Shown: positions 1 through 10,486 of the stretch, in pieces | Layout: every line of letters starts with the position of its first letter | Numbering within the stretch: the stretch's first letter is position 1 | Source of the DNA: Chrysophaeum taylorii | Taxonomy: Eukaryota; Sar; Pelagophyceae; Pelagomonadales; Pelagomonadaceae | DNA length: 44,822 nt | Direction: 5' to 3' | Assembly (NCBI GenBank): GCA_029834535.1 | Contig: JAQMWT010000505.1 | Coordinates: forward strand, 1 to 44,822 | The notes under the pieces: generated by a model | The model's input: the letters and a program-made list of their open reading frames with translations, nothing else | Databases searched by the model: none | What the model was told of the DNA's origin: nothing | Made by a program: the position numbers and the translations under genes

Positions 1-1
1 C

Positions 2-216
2 GTAAGTAACTTTAAACGTTATGCTGATTCCTATCCACATCGTAAAAGTACCGAGTCCTTATCACCTGCTATCCAGACTGGCTACGGATACGCAAAGAGT
101 CACACATGCTATGATTATAAGGACTGTCATTCCCGCTCTCCCAAAGCATCCAAATGTGGGATATGTAAAGCTGGACGCTGCGCTTTTCCTACCCAAGCAA
201 AACGACCATAACGATC
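2..216 (+). pseudogene. gag zinc-knuckle-like remnant of copia-1
   Basis: Frame 2 is open from the window edge to the stop at 215-217. It encodes a Ser/Lys-rich stretch with clustered Cys/His residues (pattern C-x5-C-H, then C-x2-C-x4-C), resembling a degenerate nucleic-acid-binding knuckle of a Gag protein. No start codon lies within the window. Its position upstream of a copia integrase supports the reading, but the spacing is not a canonical CCHC knuckle, so this is an inference. Confidence 0.4.
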
Positions 217-2586
217 CCGATCTGCACATCATCAGTATGACTCAATGGGGAGAAGATAAACTTGGTATACATCTTTATGGAGTTGAATTTAAAGGACAAT
301 CATCTATCCAGAGTAAAATTGATGATAATGTCAAGATTACTTTGTTTAGACTTCAGTAACCTGTTTGCCAACTCTACCAATTTACTCGCTACAACAAGCA
401 AAAGCGCGTAAAATGGAACTTCGCTCACTACAGTTCAGACTATGTGCTTTTAACGAACAACGCGAAATGCTTTAACTATATTCCACCCTCATGGAACGAG
501 TAATTTATGTCCCATGGCTTAAAACCATCCTGGAGTCAATGCATTCGCAGCTGCCTTTACATATGCAAGCATTTCCCACCTCCCGTATGACGCAAGGTTA
601 CCACACGTTTGCTTCATACGGTAACTACGTCTCCTAGCTCACGAACACCTACTGTAACTCTTACTTTGCTCTGGGATGTCCACTCCTGCTTCTTGGCTTG
701 CGCTTCTAATGACTTGCAAATCAACATCAACGTTAAAGTTCTTGTTGAGAGCGACGACAATATCACGCATATGCTACGAAGACGTTTGGTAATTCCATCG
801 AAGTTTTCCCATCCTTACCTAAGTTTTTGACATATCTCCATCGAGCATCGGACGTTGAACGTGCACGATATTACACTGACATAGTGGAATTGACATCACC
901 ATGCACAAATCGCAACATAATCAATCGCAACATAATCAATGGGAGATCCATTTCCACCTTCGAGCGCGATATGGATGATTCCTTGTTCCCAAGTGCTCTA
1001 AGTGTAATTGAGCTTTTAAAGCCGCTTGTTCTCTTAATGGAAATGACTCCACCACACTCCGCATCGTATGAAGATCATATACGAGTTGCTAATCTCATCT
1101 TCTCAACGATGCACTATACGGTGGACATATGTGACCGATTTCCATGCTACTTATGTGGAGTTTATCAAGCCAGATAAAGATGGATCCTCGTCGCACGCAA
1201 ATATAACACCGGCCCTCTTGATGTGCTTTCATGGCCTACTAAACGAGTCACTTCCTTTTCTGGATATTGCAGACCACGCTAATCCATCAGTCGCAAGTTA
1301 ATAGTCGACGAACCTTGGACGCAGGTCTTTCCTGACATACCATTCGTGTCCACACCTAAAACCTACACATTTTAGTCGTACAGGATCCGTGCGCTTAACT
1401 ATGACTGAGCTTGAAACCTTAACTATGCTGTTCCTTCGTCTGCACTCTAATAAAACAGTCGAACATCCCAGTCAAGATGAAATGGAGGGCATTTCTAACT
1501 TTCGCTTGGGATTCTTGACTAATTCAAAAAACCACTTGCTTGCATGAGATCCCTATATTGAACTCAAAGCTTTTGTGCTCCTCTCTAATATTATGGGACG
1601 TTTATTCCCTAAATCTATCACATTACCTGTGTCCTTTCGTATTACAACTATCGAATCTAACCAACCATCTCACAGGTTATTCTTAAATAAATCCTCTACT
1701 TCCTCCATCATTTACATCACCGGTGGAAGACACACAGGTGGAGACACAACAGTTTCTAACTCCTCTTCTAAATACCAGGCACATATAAATGCTTTTGGCG
1801 AAACCTATACCTTTTCCTAAACACATGATGCCGGAATCGACAAGACTGCTTCTCTCGAAAACCGTTACTGGTTTTCTTTGGCTTTGCCAAGCATACCATC
1901 ATAATAACGAAAATCAAGTCACGCGTCGTCTAGTACAAGCACTGGTTTCCTATACTTCTCCTGTATTTCACGATTCTTTTGTCTTCTACCCTCAGGAAAA
2001 TCGTCCTTGAATTTATCGATAAAATTTTTGCTTTAAGTGACATGCATTTGTCCCAAAGCAGATATTTGGGCTTTATAACATCAAGCGATAGGAAGATGGG
2101 TGCCCAAGTTCATTCTATATACACACCCACTCCTACCATTCGTGGATTTGCTAATATGCTCGTGTGCGATATTTTATCCACGACTCGATCGCATTCGACA
2201 TTACTCGACTCGTGAATTGCACGCGCCAATAACTTTTCACATCGCACCAAATCAATTTCTTTTGTCTTTGTCCCCTGACCTATGCTGTGATATCATCGCT
2301 AATGCTATTCCAGCTGGAACATATCATTATAATTTATAAACATTTGTGTCAGCTTGTTTATGACTTGCGTAAATTAACGCTATCACCATCGTTTGACCCT
2401 GATCATGCTTCTCTAACCAAAAACTATAGGTCAACCTTCTTCACAAATATATTCCCAACAGATACATCCTTAACATTACACCAGAGGTTCCATTACAATG
2501 TTCCTATATCCAATAAAAAACTCTCATGTTGTGACTAATCGCTTCTAACCACGAACATCCATCTTTTCATCTCGATTCAGTAGCCC
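217..2586 (+). other. eroded gag/protease half of copia-1
   Basis: No frame is open for more than about 115 codons here. Several short plus-strand frames (for example 827-1177, 1575-1820, 1979-2215, 2287-2538) read like pieces of protein separated by stops and frameshifts, as expected for an old gag-protease region between the knuckle and the integrase. I could not find a recognisable aspartic-protease D-S/T-G motif. A small tandem duplication of a 13-base unit (ATCAATCGCAACA) occurs at about 915-945. Confidence 0.45.
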
Positions 2587-3699
2587 ATGTCTTCCTCTCT
2601 AACACCTTATCCGCAGATATATCAACTCCTACTAAAGAAAAACAAATACCATTTCATAACGCCAAGACAGCTCCATGAGAAGCATGCACCCTTCGATACG
2701 AAAGTTCATGCCAGGGGCACCCTCGCATTTCGAGGTGCGCAACAGCGAGCTAACAATTTCCACAACATCCACCATTCTAGTGATTCTCAAGCTATAAAAG
2801 CTGTTCAGGTTATTGCCAGTCCTGGACATCACCCATCTGACGTACCCTACCGTAAGTTCTGTGTGGATTGTACGATTCATAAAAAACGCTTCCCTCATCC
2901 ACACCACCTTACCAAGCAACCATCATTCGAAAAAAAATTTCAACCTGGTGAAGCCTGGGCATGTGACGGTGGTTACGTATCCGTTCTCTCGGAATGGGGA
3001 TCCTTTCGACATATCATTGTTTTGAAGTGTCTCATTTCTAAATTTTTGTTAGTGTACTTTTGTCGTAGCACTAACTCCAGCGAATTTTGTAACGCCCTTG
3101 AGTTTGTCCGCAACTTTTGCTCTACTTATGTTCATGTACAACTAAAACAAATATATTGTGATTCCTTTAAACCCTATTTATCTCAGCATGTTACAACCCC
3201 CTTCCGTGTGGAACATGGTATTAATATGTCCGCGTTCCCCCCTTACTTACATGTCTTTAATCATGAAGTCGAAGCCGCTGTTGGTCACATAGCCACTGCC
3301 GCGTCTACACGACTCCGGCATATGCTTAATGTATCCTATAAAGGTCACCCCCTAACAGATCCGGCACCACACTACCCGTGGGCTGTTATACATGCTATCC
3401 AATCGTATAATCTCCTCCCTAACGTTTCCCTCGAACGTATTTATAATAAAGTCCTAAGCCCCCAACAAGTTTTGTTAGACCAATGTAATGTTCGCCAACA
3501 GGACTACCTCGAACCTTTTGGTTCTGTTTGTTATCTGCATTTGGAACCTAACGAATTTCACAAACATGAGCCTCGATGTCGTCCTTACATCTACTTATGT
3601 GGTGCTAATGTCATAAACCCTTTAATAACACCCCATGTTAATCATTTAGCCGATGTTGTCCTTAATCCTGAAAACGGCCAAGTCCGTGTTTCTCTCTAA
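2587..3699 (+). CDS. copia-type integrase (divergent)
   Basis: A 370-residue open frame. It has an N-terminal His-rich segment followed by CVDC near residue 94, which matches the HHCC zinc-binding pre-integrase region. The DDE core follows: Asp in AWACDGG (about residue 127), Asp in YCDSFKPY (about 191), and Glu in NHEVEAAVGHI (about 230). The family role is joining cDNA to the chromosome inside the integration complex. The start ATG at 2587 is simply the first in frame; the natural product would be part of a gag-pol polyprotein. The core is unusually diverged from common plant and yeast copia integrases, so the Glu assignment should be treated as likely rather than certain. Confidence 0.75.
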   Translation: MSSSLTPYPQIYQLLLKKNKYHFITPRQLHEKHAPFDTKVHARGTLAFRGAQQRANNFHNIHHSSDSQAIKAVQVIASPGHHPSDVPYRKFCVDCTIHKKRFPHPHHLTKQPSFEKKFQPGEAWACDGGYVSVLSEWGSFRHIIVLKCLISKFLLVYFCRSTNSSEFCNALEFVRNFCSTYVHVQLKQIYCDSFKPYLSQHVTTPFRVEHGINMSAFPPYLHVFNHEVEAAVGHIATAASTRLRHMLNVSYKGHPLTDPAPHYPWAVIHAIQSYNLLPNVSLERIYNKVLSPQQVLLDQCNVRQQDYLEPFGSVCYLHLEPNEFHKHEPRCRPYIYLCGANVINPLITPHVNHLADVVLNPENGQVRVSL

Positions 3700-4274
3700 A
3701 CTGACTTTTCCTCATCTTATTTCTAAATCTCCTCCTGATTATGAACAAGCATCCACCTCCAGCACCTTCACCCGACATTCCCTTCTCTGTTCACAGCACC
3801 CCCAATGATGCGGCGCAGGGGGGAATGCTATGCCTACCGACACTGACCACGAGAGGGGGACTCCTGCTCCTCCTCCCCATGCTCCCTCTCCCGTTCCCGC
3901 ATGTGCTCCAGCTGCTTCCGCACCCACTGTCCCCGTCACCACACCTCCATCTGAAGTGTCCTCCGACACTCTGCCATTTTTACCATCTTATCGGTCTCTC
4001 TATTCCCAGGATGTCATTAAACGCTCACCCGTGGTCCTCATCACCCTCAACCTCGTCGCAAAACCAATCTCAAGGATGTTCTTACTCGTATTGCCTCGCC
4101 TACTGTTGCCGCTTATAACACGCCGGTGGTACGCTTACCGACTTCAAGTATGACCTCTCCCCAAGCAGTACATAATTCTGCGACCCCACCCTCCACTCCC
4201 TTCATCTTTGCTCATGGCATCCACTGGACGGCTAATACCTCCAGAGGGGAATTTTACACCATCCCTTCATCACC
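3700..4274 (+). other. Pro/Ser-rich linker between integrase and RT of copia-1
   Basis: Overlapping short frames (3741-4118, 3830-4153, 4126-4320) are rich in Pro, Ser, Thr and Ala. This is the position where copia polyproteins carry a low-complexity spacer between integrase and RT. No domain is recognisable and the frame shifts at least once, so I treat it as decayed spacer sequence. Confidence 0.5.
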
Positions 4275-6547
4275 ATGTTGCACCAAGCGCTTCACAGTCC
4301 TCTTCAGTTATGTGTCATAGGAGCCATAGCCCACCCATCGCCTGATGCTCCTCACGTTCATTTTCTGCGACGACGTCAACCTGCAGACTTTCACCTTCCT
4401 CAAGCTCTCGTTCATCTAATTTCTGAACATGCTCACGCCTTTTCAAGTTCCTCCCGCTCAATATGTTTTGTTTATGCTTTGTTCACACCCCACTCCATTT
4501 TGGATCATAATGACGCTTCTTATGGTGCCTCCGAGCCTCACCTCTCCGCCATCGAAGACTATATCACCGTGCAATCGCATTACATTGAGGCCCACCTTGG
4601 TGATGCTCATCTACTAGTTGTTCAACTCGTCGAAGATCCCGATCACGCTCACACTCACGATAATGTCGCTTCTTGCGCAATTACCCATCTTACGACGGCT
4701 CATGACCCCAGCACCGTTGGTTCGGACGAATACAAGATTCAAGCCAAAGATATCAAAATTGATGAATATGAGTTGAACTGCCTCAAAGGTCTTTCAGACG
4801 CTGATCGCAAAGCTTATATCTCCGCCATCTCCAAAGAGATTTTGATATTGTTAAGTTTGGCTGCTTTAAACTCGCGTTGCCAATGGTCCACTCAAAGCCT
4901 CTTGACACCCGCCTCGTCCTACGTATAAAAACCAATGCTGCTGGTCAGTACATCAATCATAAAGCACGCCTGGTCCTATGAGGATTCTTAGCCTCTCTGG
5001 GCACCGATTTTTTCTACACATTCAGCCCTATGGCACAGCTTACTGGCATCCGCTGTGTTCTGGCGCTAGCAGCTCATCTGCGACTTCCCGTCTACCATGT
5101 CGACGTACCTAACGCTTTTGTTCAAGCTCCCATCGACTCTAACGTCTATGTCAAACTGCCACAAGCCATTTACTTTCTCGATCCCGAAGATACTAAATAT
5201 CAAGGTCGCCGTCTCCCAAAGCTACTTAAATCACTCTACGGATTACGCCAGAGCCCCGCCCTTTGGAATCAAACCATAAACGGCTTCTTTGATTCATTAG
5301 GCTATACACGATTTCGAACAGACACCTGCATTTACGCTAAAGTCCAAGCTGATGCTACGTTTTTAATTTGCACGCTCTCAGTAGACGATGTTGTCATCAC
5401 TTGCACTTCGGAAACTCTACGTCGTGAATTCCAGCAAGCCCTGAAAAAGGAATACTCAGTCGACACCTTCGAGGAAGTCCATACTCTCTTAGGCATGCGC
5501 ATAACGCGTACTACTGATGGTTCTATATCACTGGACTGTCAGGCTAAACTTGACGCATTGTTCGAAGAGTACCCCATTTTAATGCAGTTACGTCCCACTT
5601 CCACACCGATGTCACCATCAACCACGTATAAAACTGGAGAGCCATCTTCTGATATGGACAAGTTCATCCTTCACACCTTCTCTACTCTACTCGGCAAGCT
5701 CACGTTTGTCCAATTGGCCTGTCGCCCCGATCTATCACAAAGTCTTAGTCGTTGCTCTCGAGGAATGCATAATCCAGCATTTCTACATGTTCAAGTACTA
5801 ACAGGAACGCTCCGCTACTTGCGCAAGCCCGAAAATCGCAATCTTCGCCCCTGGTACTACTCTGGCTCTTCCGCTCTAATGGACCATCTTCGACTTCTTA
5901 TCGGTAATCGTACTGACATGGCCACCACGTTGGATTACACTAAAGAGCAAGTCAATTCAGGTAACTTTGATCCATTGGTCGCGTTCGTTGATGCCGATAA
6001 TGCACCCTCTTATGAACAAGACCGCAAGTCTACAACCGGTTACGCCATCTTTTTGTTTGGTTCTCTCATCACTTGGAAGTCTAAGTTACAGCCTATCACA
6101 GCTACTTCTATGCATGAGACTGAGCTTATCGCCCTTAATATGCGTGCCGATGATGTGGTCTGGTTACGCAAATTGTTAACGGAAATGGCATTCGCTATAA
6201 ATCCTCATTTTTATCTTCGCCAACCTTCAGGGAAAGACTTGCTACTATATTTTGATGCTCACGACAATCCCCTCCCATCGGACATGTCGTTCATACGTAA
6301 CAGTCCTATACTTGGAGACTCTGCCTCTGCTATTCATCTATCTAATAATCCCGACAGTGCGACTAAGGCCAAAGCTATCAGCACACGCTGGTTCCGTATT
6401 CGCGACTACGTACAGTTAAAACGTATACGTCTACATCATGTTTCCGGTACCCATAATATCGCCGATGGATTTACGAAACCCTTTGGAGCTCCGCTCTTCA
6501 GCAGCTTTCGCACGTTACTTGGCTTACAACAGCCCATAGCTCAATAA
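4275..6547 (+). pseudogene. copia reverse transcriptase-RNase H, interrupted
   Basis: RT-RNase H part of the copia-1 polyprotein. The N-terminal piece (4275-4928) loses frame near 4845. The main open frame runs 5030-6547 (505 aa), and the same frame continues upstream to a TGA at 4979-4981 that replaces the Arg codon (CGA) of the KARLV-R-GF motif. Visible motifs are FSPMA, VDVPNAFVQAP (first catalytic Asp), SVDDVVI (the YVDD box with both Asp kept), and an RNase H with AFVDADNAP, DRKSTTGY, GDSASAIHLSNN and HNIADGFTKP near the C-terminus. The RT copies RNA into cDNA and the RNase H removes the RNA strand. One frameshift and one nonsense codon make this copy non-functional. Confidence 0.9.
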
Positions 6548-7051
6548 GATGGTTAATCCTTACCCTTCACTATGTCCGAAATGACTTTAAACTAACCCTC
6601 CTATGTAAAGGAATACTGGCTCGCTAAAATGTGAAATGCAATGAAAGACGCGATGTGGGGATCCTTTTTAAGATGAATCCTACTAAAAACAAGGATGCTG
6701 CGAGCCGGCGCTATTCTGTACTGAACCGTGGCCGCGGTGGCGTGTCGTCACTATCATTACCCTTCAATGCCTTATATCCAAGCGTTGCACCGACTAGTTC
6801 TCCTAATCGGAAGCATCAAACCTACTTGGCGGTTGCTCAAGGACATCAATCTACGCCCGTGACGCCCAAGGCGCCCAAGACAACTGTCCAACAAGAGTCT
6901 AACTCGCAAGCAGCGAAGTCTGAGTACTTCTGCTCAAACACTGCAAGTTTGACGTACTGGCGATGATGTCAGGGAATGTTACTGCTCTTGGTTCCTCGCC
7001 ACCCAATTTTCTTCTCCCGCAACATAAGGATCTCAGTGTTGGCTTAAGTCT
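6548..7051 (+). other. region after copia-1 pol with a short ORF
   Basis: An open frame at 6631-6966 (111 aa) contains an Asn/Lys-rich start and a Ser/Thr/Gln-rich tail with no recognisable domain. It may be the decayed N-terminus of the ORF that starts at 7052, which lies in another frame. I see no clear polypurine tract or LTR start downstream of the RNase H stop. Confidence 0.35.
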
Positions 7052-8972
7052 TTGCAGCAGCTGCTTACGGAAGCACAACAGACAGAGTTTGTGGATAATG
7101 TCCAATATCTCTGTTCATTGCTGTGCGTAAAAGCAAAGCGCATCCGGAATGCTCCCGCTATATCACCTAATGAAGGTATTCGCTTTCACCGCTTTCCACC
7201 CATTAAAGGGGTTGTCAAAGTACATGTGGCGTGTACCAAATGCTATAATAAAACCGATATGCCGGGTACACCCCTTGTACTCATCATATGCACTGAAGAT
7301 GAGCTTAAAACGGACAGGATACGACAAATCATTGAAGATCATCTCGCGTCCGAGCAACATGCATCGCACTGCTTCGATGTACCGCGCCCCTTCTTTCTGT
7401 TGATTTGCGTGATGTGCAATTTATCACATCACGGGATAGCGTTAATTCGCAATAATCAACATCCCTTCCAGCTCTCTTGCTATAATGATCCAGCTGCCCA
7501 CATAAGAGCTATAATCCTCCGCCTTGGAAAGTCCATTGCTATTAACAAGCTGCTCAAAGAGGCGCTCATGCAGATTACGACAACCCTTAACGTCGATGCT
7601 ACCTATTCGCCTCCCGGCGGGCCAGTTGGCAGCCGGAACGTTCGCAGTGGGACGGGGTATGGCCGGGGGGCGAAGACGGAAGGTTATCGACGAGTTGGTT
7701 GTCAGTCACATCGCGGTCTCCTCGTCGCATGGCGACAAGCTTGATGGTCACTCTCCGCCGACCGACCTTTCGGCGCTCCTCGTCTACAGGCCCGTGATTC
7801 CGGACTGGCTCCTGTCGGTCCGGCCTGGCTCCCATGCTCGGGAGAGGTCTGAAGTTAGTTAGTTAGTTAACGTCGATGCTTCTAAAATTCTCGTCAACCC
7901 TGACGCTAATGCCCCGCTCTTGCTTCAGCTGCCCTTCATTTCGAGTGTAAATCTTGAGATTCTTGTAGCAGCTTGGTCTTTGTTACAGTCCGCTGAAGAT
8001 AAAACCTGTGTAGTCACCAATCCTGATGAGTTACTTAATGTGCTCATGATAATGCGCATCGAACGCTTTGTTAACGATGTTTCTCATCAACTTGACGCAA
8101 CTTCTTCCGAGACGGTACCGCCAATGCTTAACTACTTTCGCCAACTTCCACCTGATCGCCAATTGGCATTTAAAAACGTGTTAGTCCAAGTTGGCTACCC
8201 ATCCCAAATAATTGACACCTTTTCTGATAATACCTCTTCTGAAGATGTGTCACCAGCGCCGATCGATAATCCACCCGCCGAACCCACGCCAGATAAAGCT
8301 AACGACAATATAGCTGAATCTTTACACCAATTAAGAGAAGAGATTCGGTCTTTATCCTTACGTCTCACTAACACCGAACAGCAATTGATGGCACGAGAAC
8401 ACCACCTATCGCTTGCACTAACTTCTCTCACACAGATGCAAGAGGCCTACGAAACGTTAAATACTCAAGTGACCGAGAACATCAAGCATGTCTCTTTGTT
8501 AGACAACATCTTGTCGAGTCTTCAAATGCATCAGGACACTATAATCCCGACCTCTGCTGTATTTGTCCATATCATTTCTCGGTCGCTTATCTCGTCCATT
8601 GGACAGTTCCCTCCAGATACGTATAATGAGGCACAGCGAGTTCTAATCGACGAAGCAGCTCACAGCTTACACACAGCTATGTCTGAGATACATGATCGTG
8701 TTATTCCTGCATTGGATCTACACGCTCTTACACCAGATGCTGCTATGTCCTTCCTCTCGTCTGTTATGGCACCCTTGGTCACCTTGAGTGATGCAATGAC
8801 TACGCACAATACCAATACTGCTAACGACCTATCCTCCGATGATCACAATTCGTCTTCTCCAGAGTTAAAGGAACTGGACGATAATAGCGAGGATGAATTG
8901 GACCACACATCTGATGTTGTGGATACCGATACCGCTTCTTTACGCAACATCACAACACGCTCGACATCATAA
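7052..8972 (+). pseudogene. unknown ORF split by a short retroposon
   Basis: Two open frames, 7052-7600 and 7867-8972, are the two halves of one gene. They flank a short retroposon and share the duplicated target TTAACGTCGATGCT. Leaving out the 280 bases of insert plus one target copy leaves one frame of about 546 codons. The first half has Cys pairs (ACTKC, CVMC) that could bind metal. The second half has a heptad-like helical stretch (around 8310-8530) suggestive of a coiled coil, and a Ser/Asp-rich acidic tail. I do not recognise the protein. Its position directly after a copia pol could make it an extra downstream ORF, as in some copia lineages, but host origin cannot be excluded. The start ATG is the first in frame and is not independently supported. 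Confidence 0.6.
7601..7866 (+). mobile_element. short retroposon copy A (SINE-like, 5'-truncated)
   Basis: A 266-base insert flanked by perfect 14-bp direct repeats TTAACGTCGATGCT (7587-7600 and 7867-7880). It ends in a (TTAG)n-like tail, the hallmark of target-primed reverse transcription with a simple-repeat 3' end. It matches copies B, C and D but lacks about 105 bases of their 5' end, the polarity expected for 5' truncation. The insert is GC-rich inside an AT-richer ORF. It keeps an open frame on both strands, so it could be a SINE or the 3' end of an unseen LINE. Confidence 0.9.
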
Positions 8973-9505
8973 TTAATTTGTCCTAGTTTGTTGTTGTTTG
9001 TTCCATTGTTCACTGTTCTCATGTATATTGCACAAGTTCCGCCTCAAGAACGTCTGAAATGCATAAACCGTTTTCACACGTTGAGGGGGTCCAGAGAGCT
9101 ACACTATTATGTGTGCGACACTGGAACATTTCACACCTATCTCTACAAGAGGGTTTTCTCTCCGTAATACAGCTTTCCCTCTTTCCTTCCTTACCCTTCC
9201 GCAATTATATATTTTCATGACTATGAAGAACCCAGTCTGAAGCTCTTTTCCAACATGGAGTAGGCCTCCAGGTGCGTACCGTCAGGTGCGGGGTGTTCTG
9301 TTTAATTAACAGAGGCTTCGTTCCTCGTTGTCAGTGTAAACGCTTCTATGGGACCTAATGTCCTTAAGGAGTTAGGGCTTAAATCCCTACCTTGTGTAGT
9401 AGCATGTCACAAGCGGAATGGTCTGTACACGCCTAAGACTGCACGCAGTCTCTACCACGTACCCGGAGAGGGTCGAATCTCTCCAAAGCCTTTGGAGCTC
9501 AACGT
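8973..9505. other. no gene recognised
   Basis: Between the split ORF and the copia gag fragment I see no supported coding region. The stretch holds T-rich sequence after the stop at 8970, a purine run GAGGGGGTCC at about 9084-9093, and a hairpin-prone AGACTGC-GCAGTCT near 9438-9453. An LTR could lie here but its ends cannot be set by eye. Confidence 0.4.
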
Positions 9506-10486
9506 GTGCTTGATATCAAAAACGCGCTGTATCAGCTTCCTGCCCCCAATGGTTTTGAGGAGCTCGATAAATTCCTCACCGAAGTTGATCATTATGTTCT
9601 TCTTCTACGTGACTATGCTGCGCAATCCGATGTGCCTTTCAGTGATCAAGAAATTCGGGAATATATCCTTGGCAAACTCACTCATGCAAGTTTCGCATAT
9701 GTAGTCCAAGCTGCTGATGCTTCTTATTCGGATTTACGTTCGCTCCTGAATTACTTAGATACCCAAGTGAGCAACTATTTGCTTCACCATCCGAATCCGA
9801 CCACCAACAATACGACGATATATCCATTCTCTACTGCCTCACCTCCGGTCACCAACTATACTGCTCGCGGCCGTTCCTACTATCATGGACGTGGATATGG
9901 CCGCGGCCGTGACCATGATTCTCCCGGCCGAGGTCGCTGGCGAGGCAGAGAACGTCCGTTTTCGCGTGGACGTGGACGTAGCCGTAGTCGTGGACGTGGT
10001 GGACGTGGTGGACGTGATGACCGTTCGCGCCACAACGATCGTCACCATGATCAACAGCAGTTACTGATTCGGTTCAACCCGCGTGACACCCGATTCGATT
10101 CCGTCGAATGTGACGACTGTCACAACTTGGGGCACTTCGCCGCATACTGCCCATTCCGTTCCCAACGCCAACACTCTCGTCGTGACCATCAAAATCATCA
10201 TGTGTATGGACCATCGCCGTATGGTACGCCACCATATGCGCCCTTCGTTGCTGCTCCCGCAGCTCAACCTGTTCAGCAGCAACCGAATCCTTCGTTCATG
10301 ATGGTGCGCAGTGTTCAGAGTCATGGGACAACGTTCCCAACATGGCTGGGATTCCAACGGTTCAACCAATGGTTCAACCTTGTCCTCCAACGGCCCAACA
10401 GTTTTATACTTACCCTCAACGCCCTCAACAAAATCAACGTCCTTTTCATGCAATTGAGGCTGCTAAACCTTCTTCTTTTGATTTAA
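9506..10486 (+). pseudogene. copia gag, C-terminal half (copia-2)
   Basis: The frame encodes the back half of a copia Gag. Residues 1-100 match the helical capsid region (EELDKFLTEVDHYVLLLRDY and an ILGKL motif). An Arg/Gly-rich RNA-binding stretch (about 120-185) and a CCHC zinc knuckle CDDCHNLGHFAAYC near residue 200 follow. The usual N-terminal third is missing. The frame shifts near 10338, where the Pro/Gln-rich segment continues in the frame starting at 10342. Gag packages element RNA in cytoplasmic particles. This copy is truncated and frameshifted. Confidence 0.85.

Larger units (their letters stand above)
1..6547 (+). mobile_element. Ty1/copia element, eroded (copia-1)
   Basis: A plus-strand copia element in the canonical order gag remnant, integrase, reverse transcriptase, RNase H. 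The order INT before RT distinguishes copia from gypsy. The window starts inside it, so no 5' LTR or primer site is visible, and I could not define a 3' LTR after the RNase H stop at 6547. The integrase and RNase H frames are long and open, whereas the gag/protease half (about 217-2586) is broken into short frames. It is AT-richer than the right half of the window. It is not an intact copy; insertion boundaries are undetermined. Confidence 0.85.

Noticed and set aside
7599..7835. 78-codon ORF repeated on both strands in all short-retroposon copies
   Set aside because: Open on both strands because the copies are young and nearly identical; recurrence reflects copy number and is not evidence of coding.
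9420..9490. Possible tRNA gene (GGTCGAAT loop with paired GGAGAG and CTCTCC)
   Set aside because: The loop has eight bases, the anticodon arm has a two-base loop, and no matching acceptor stem exists.
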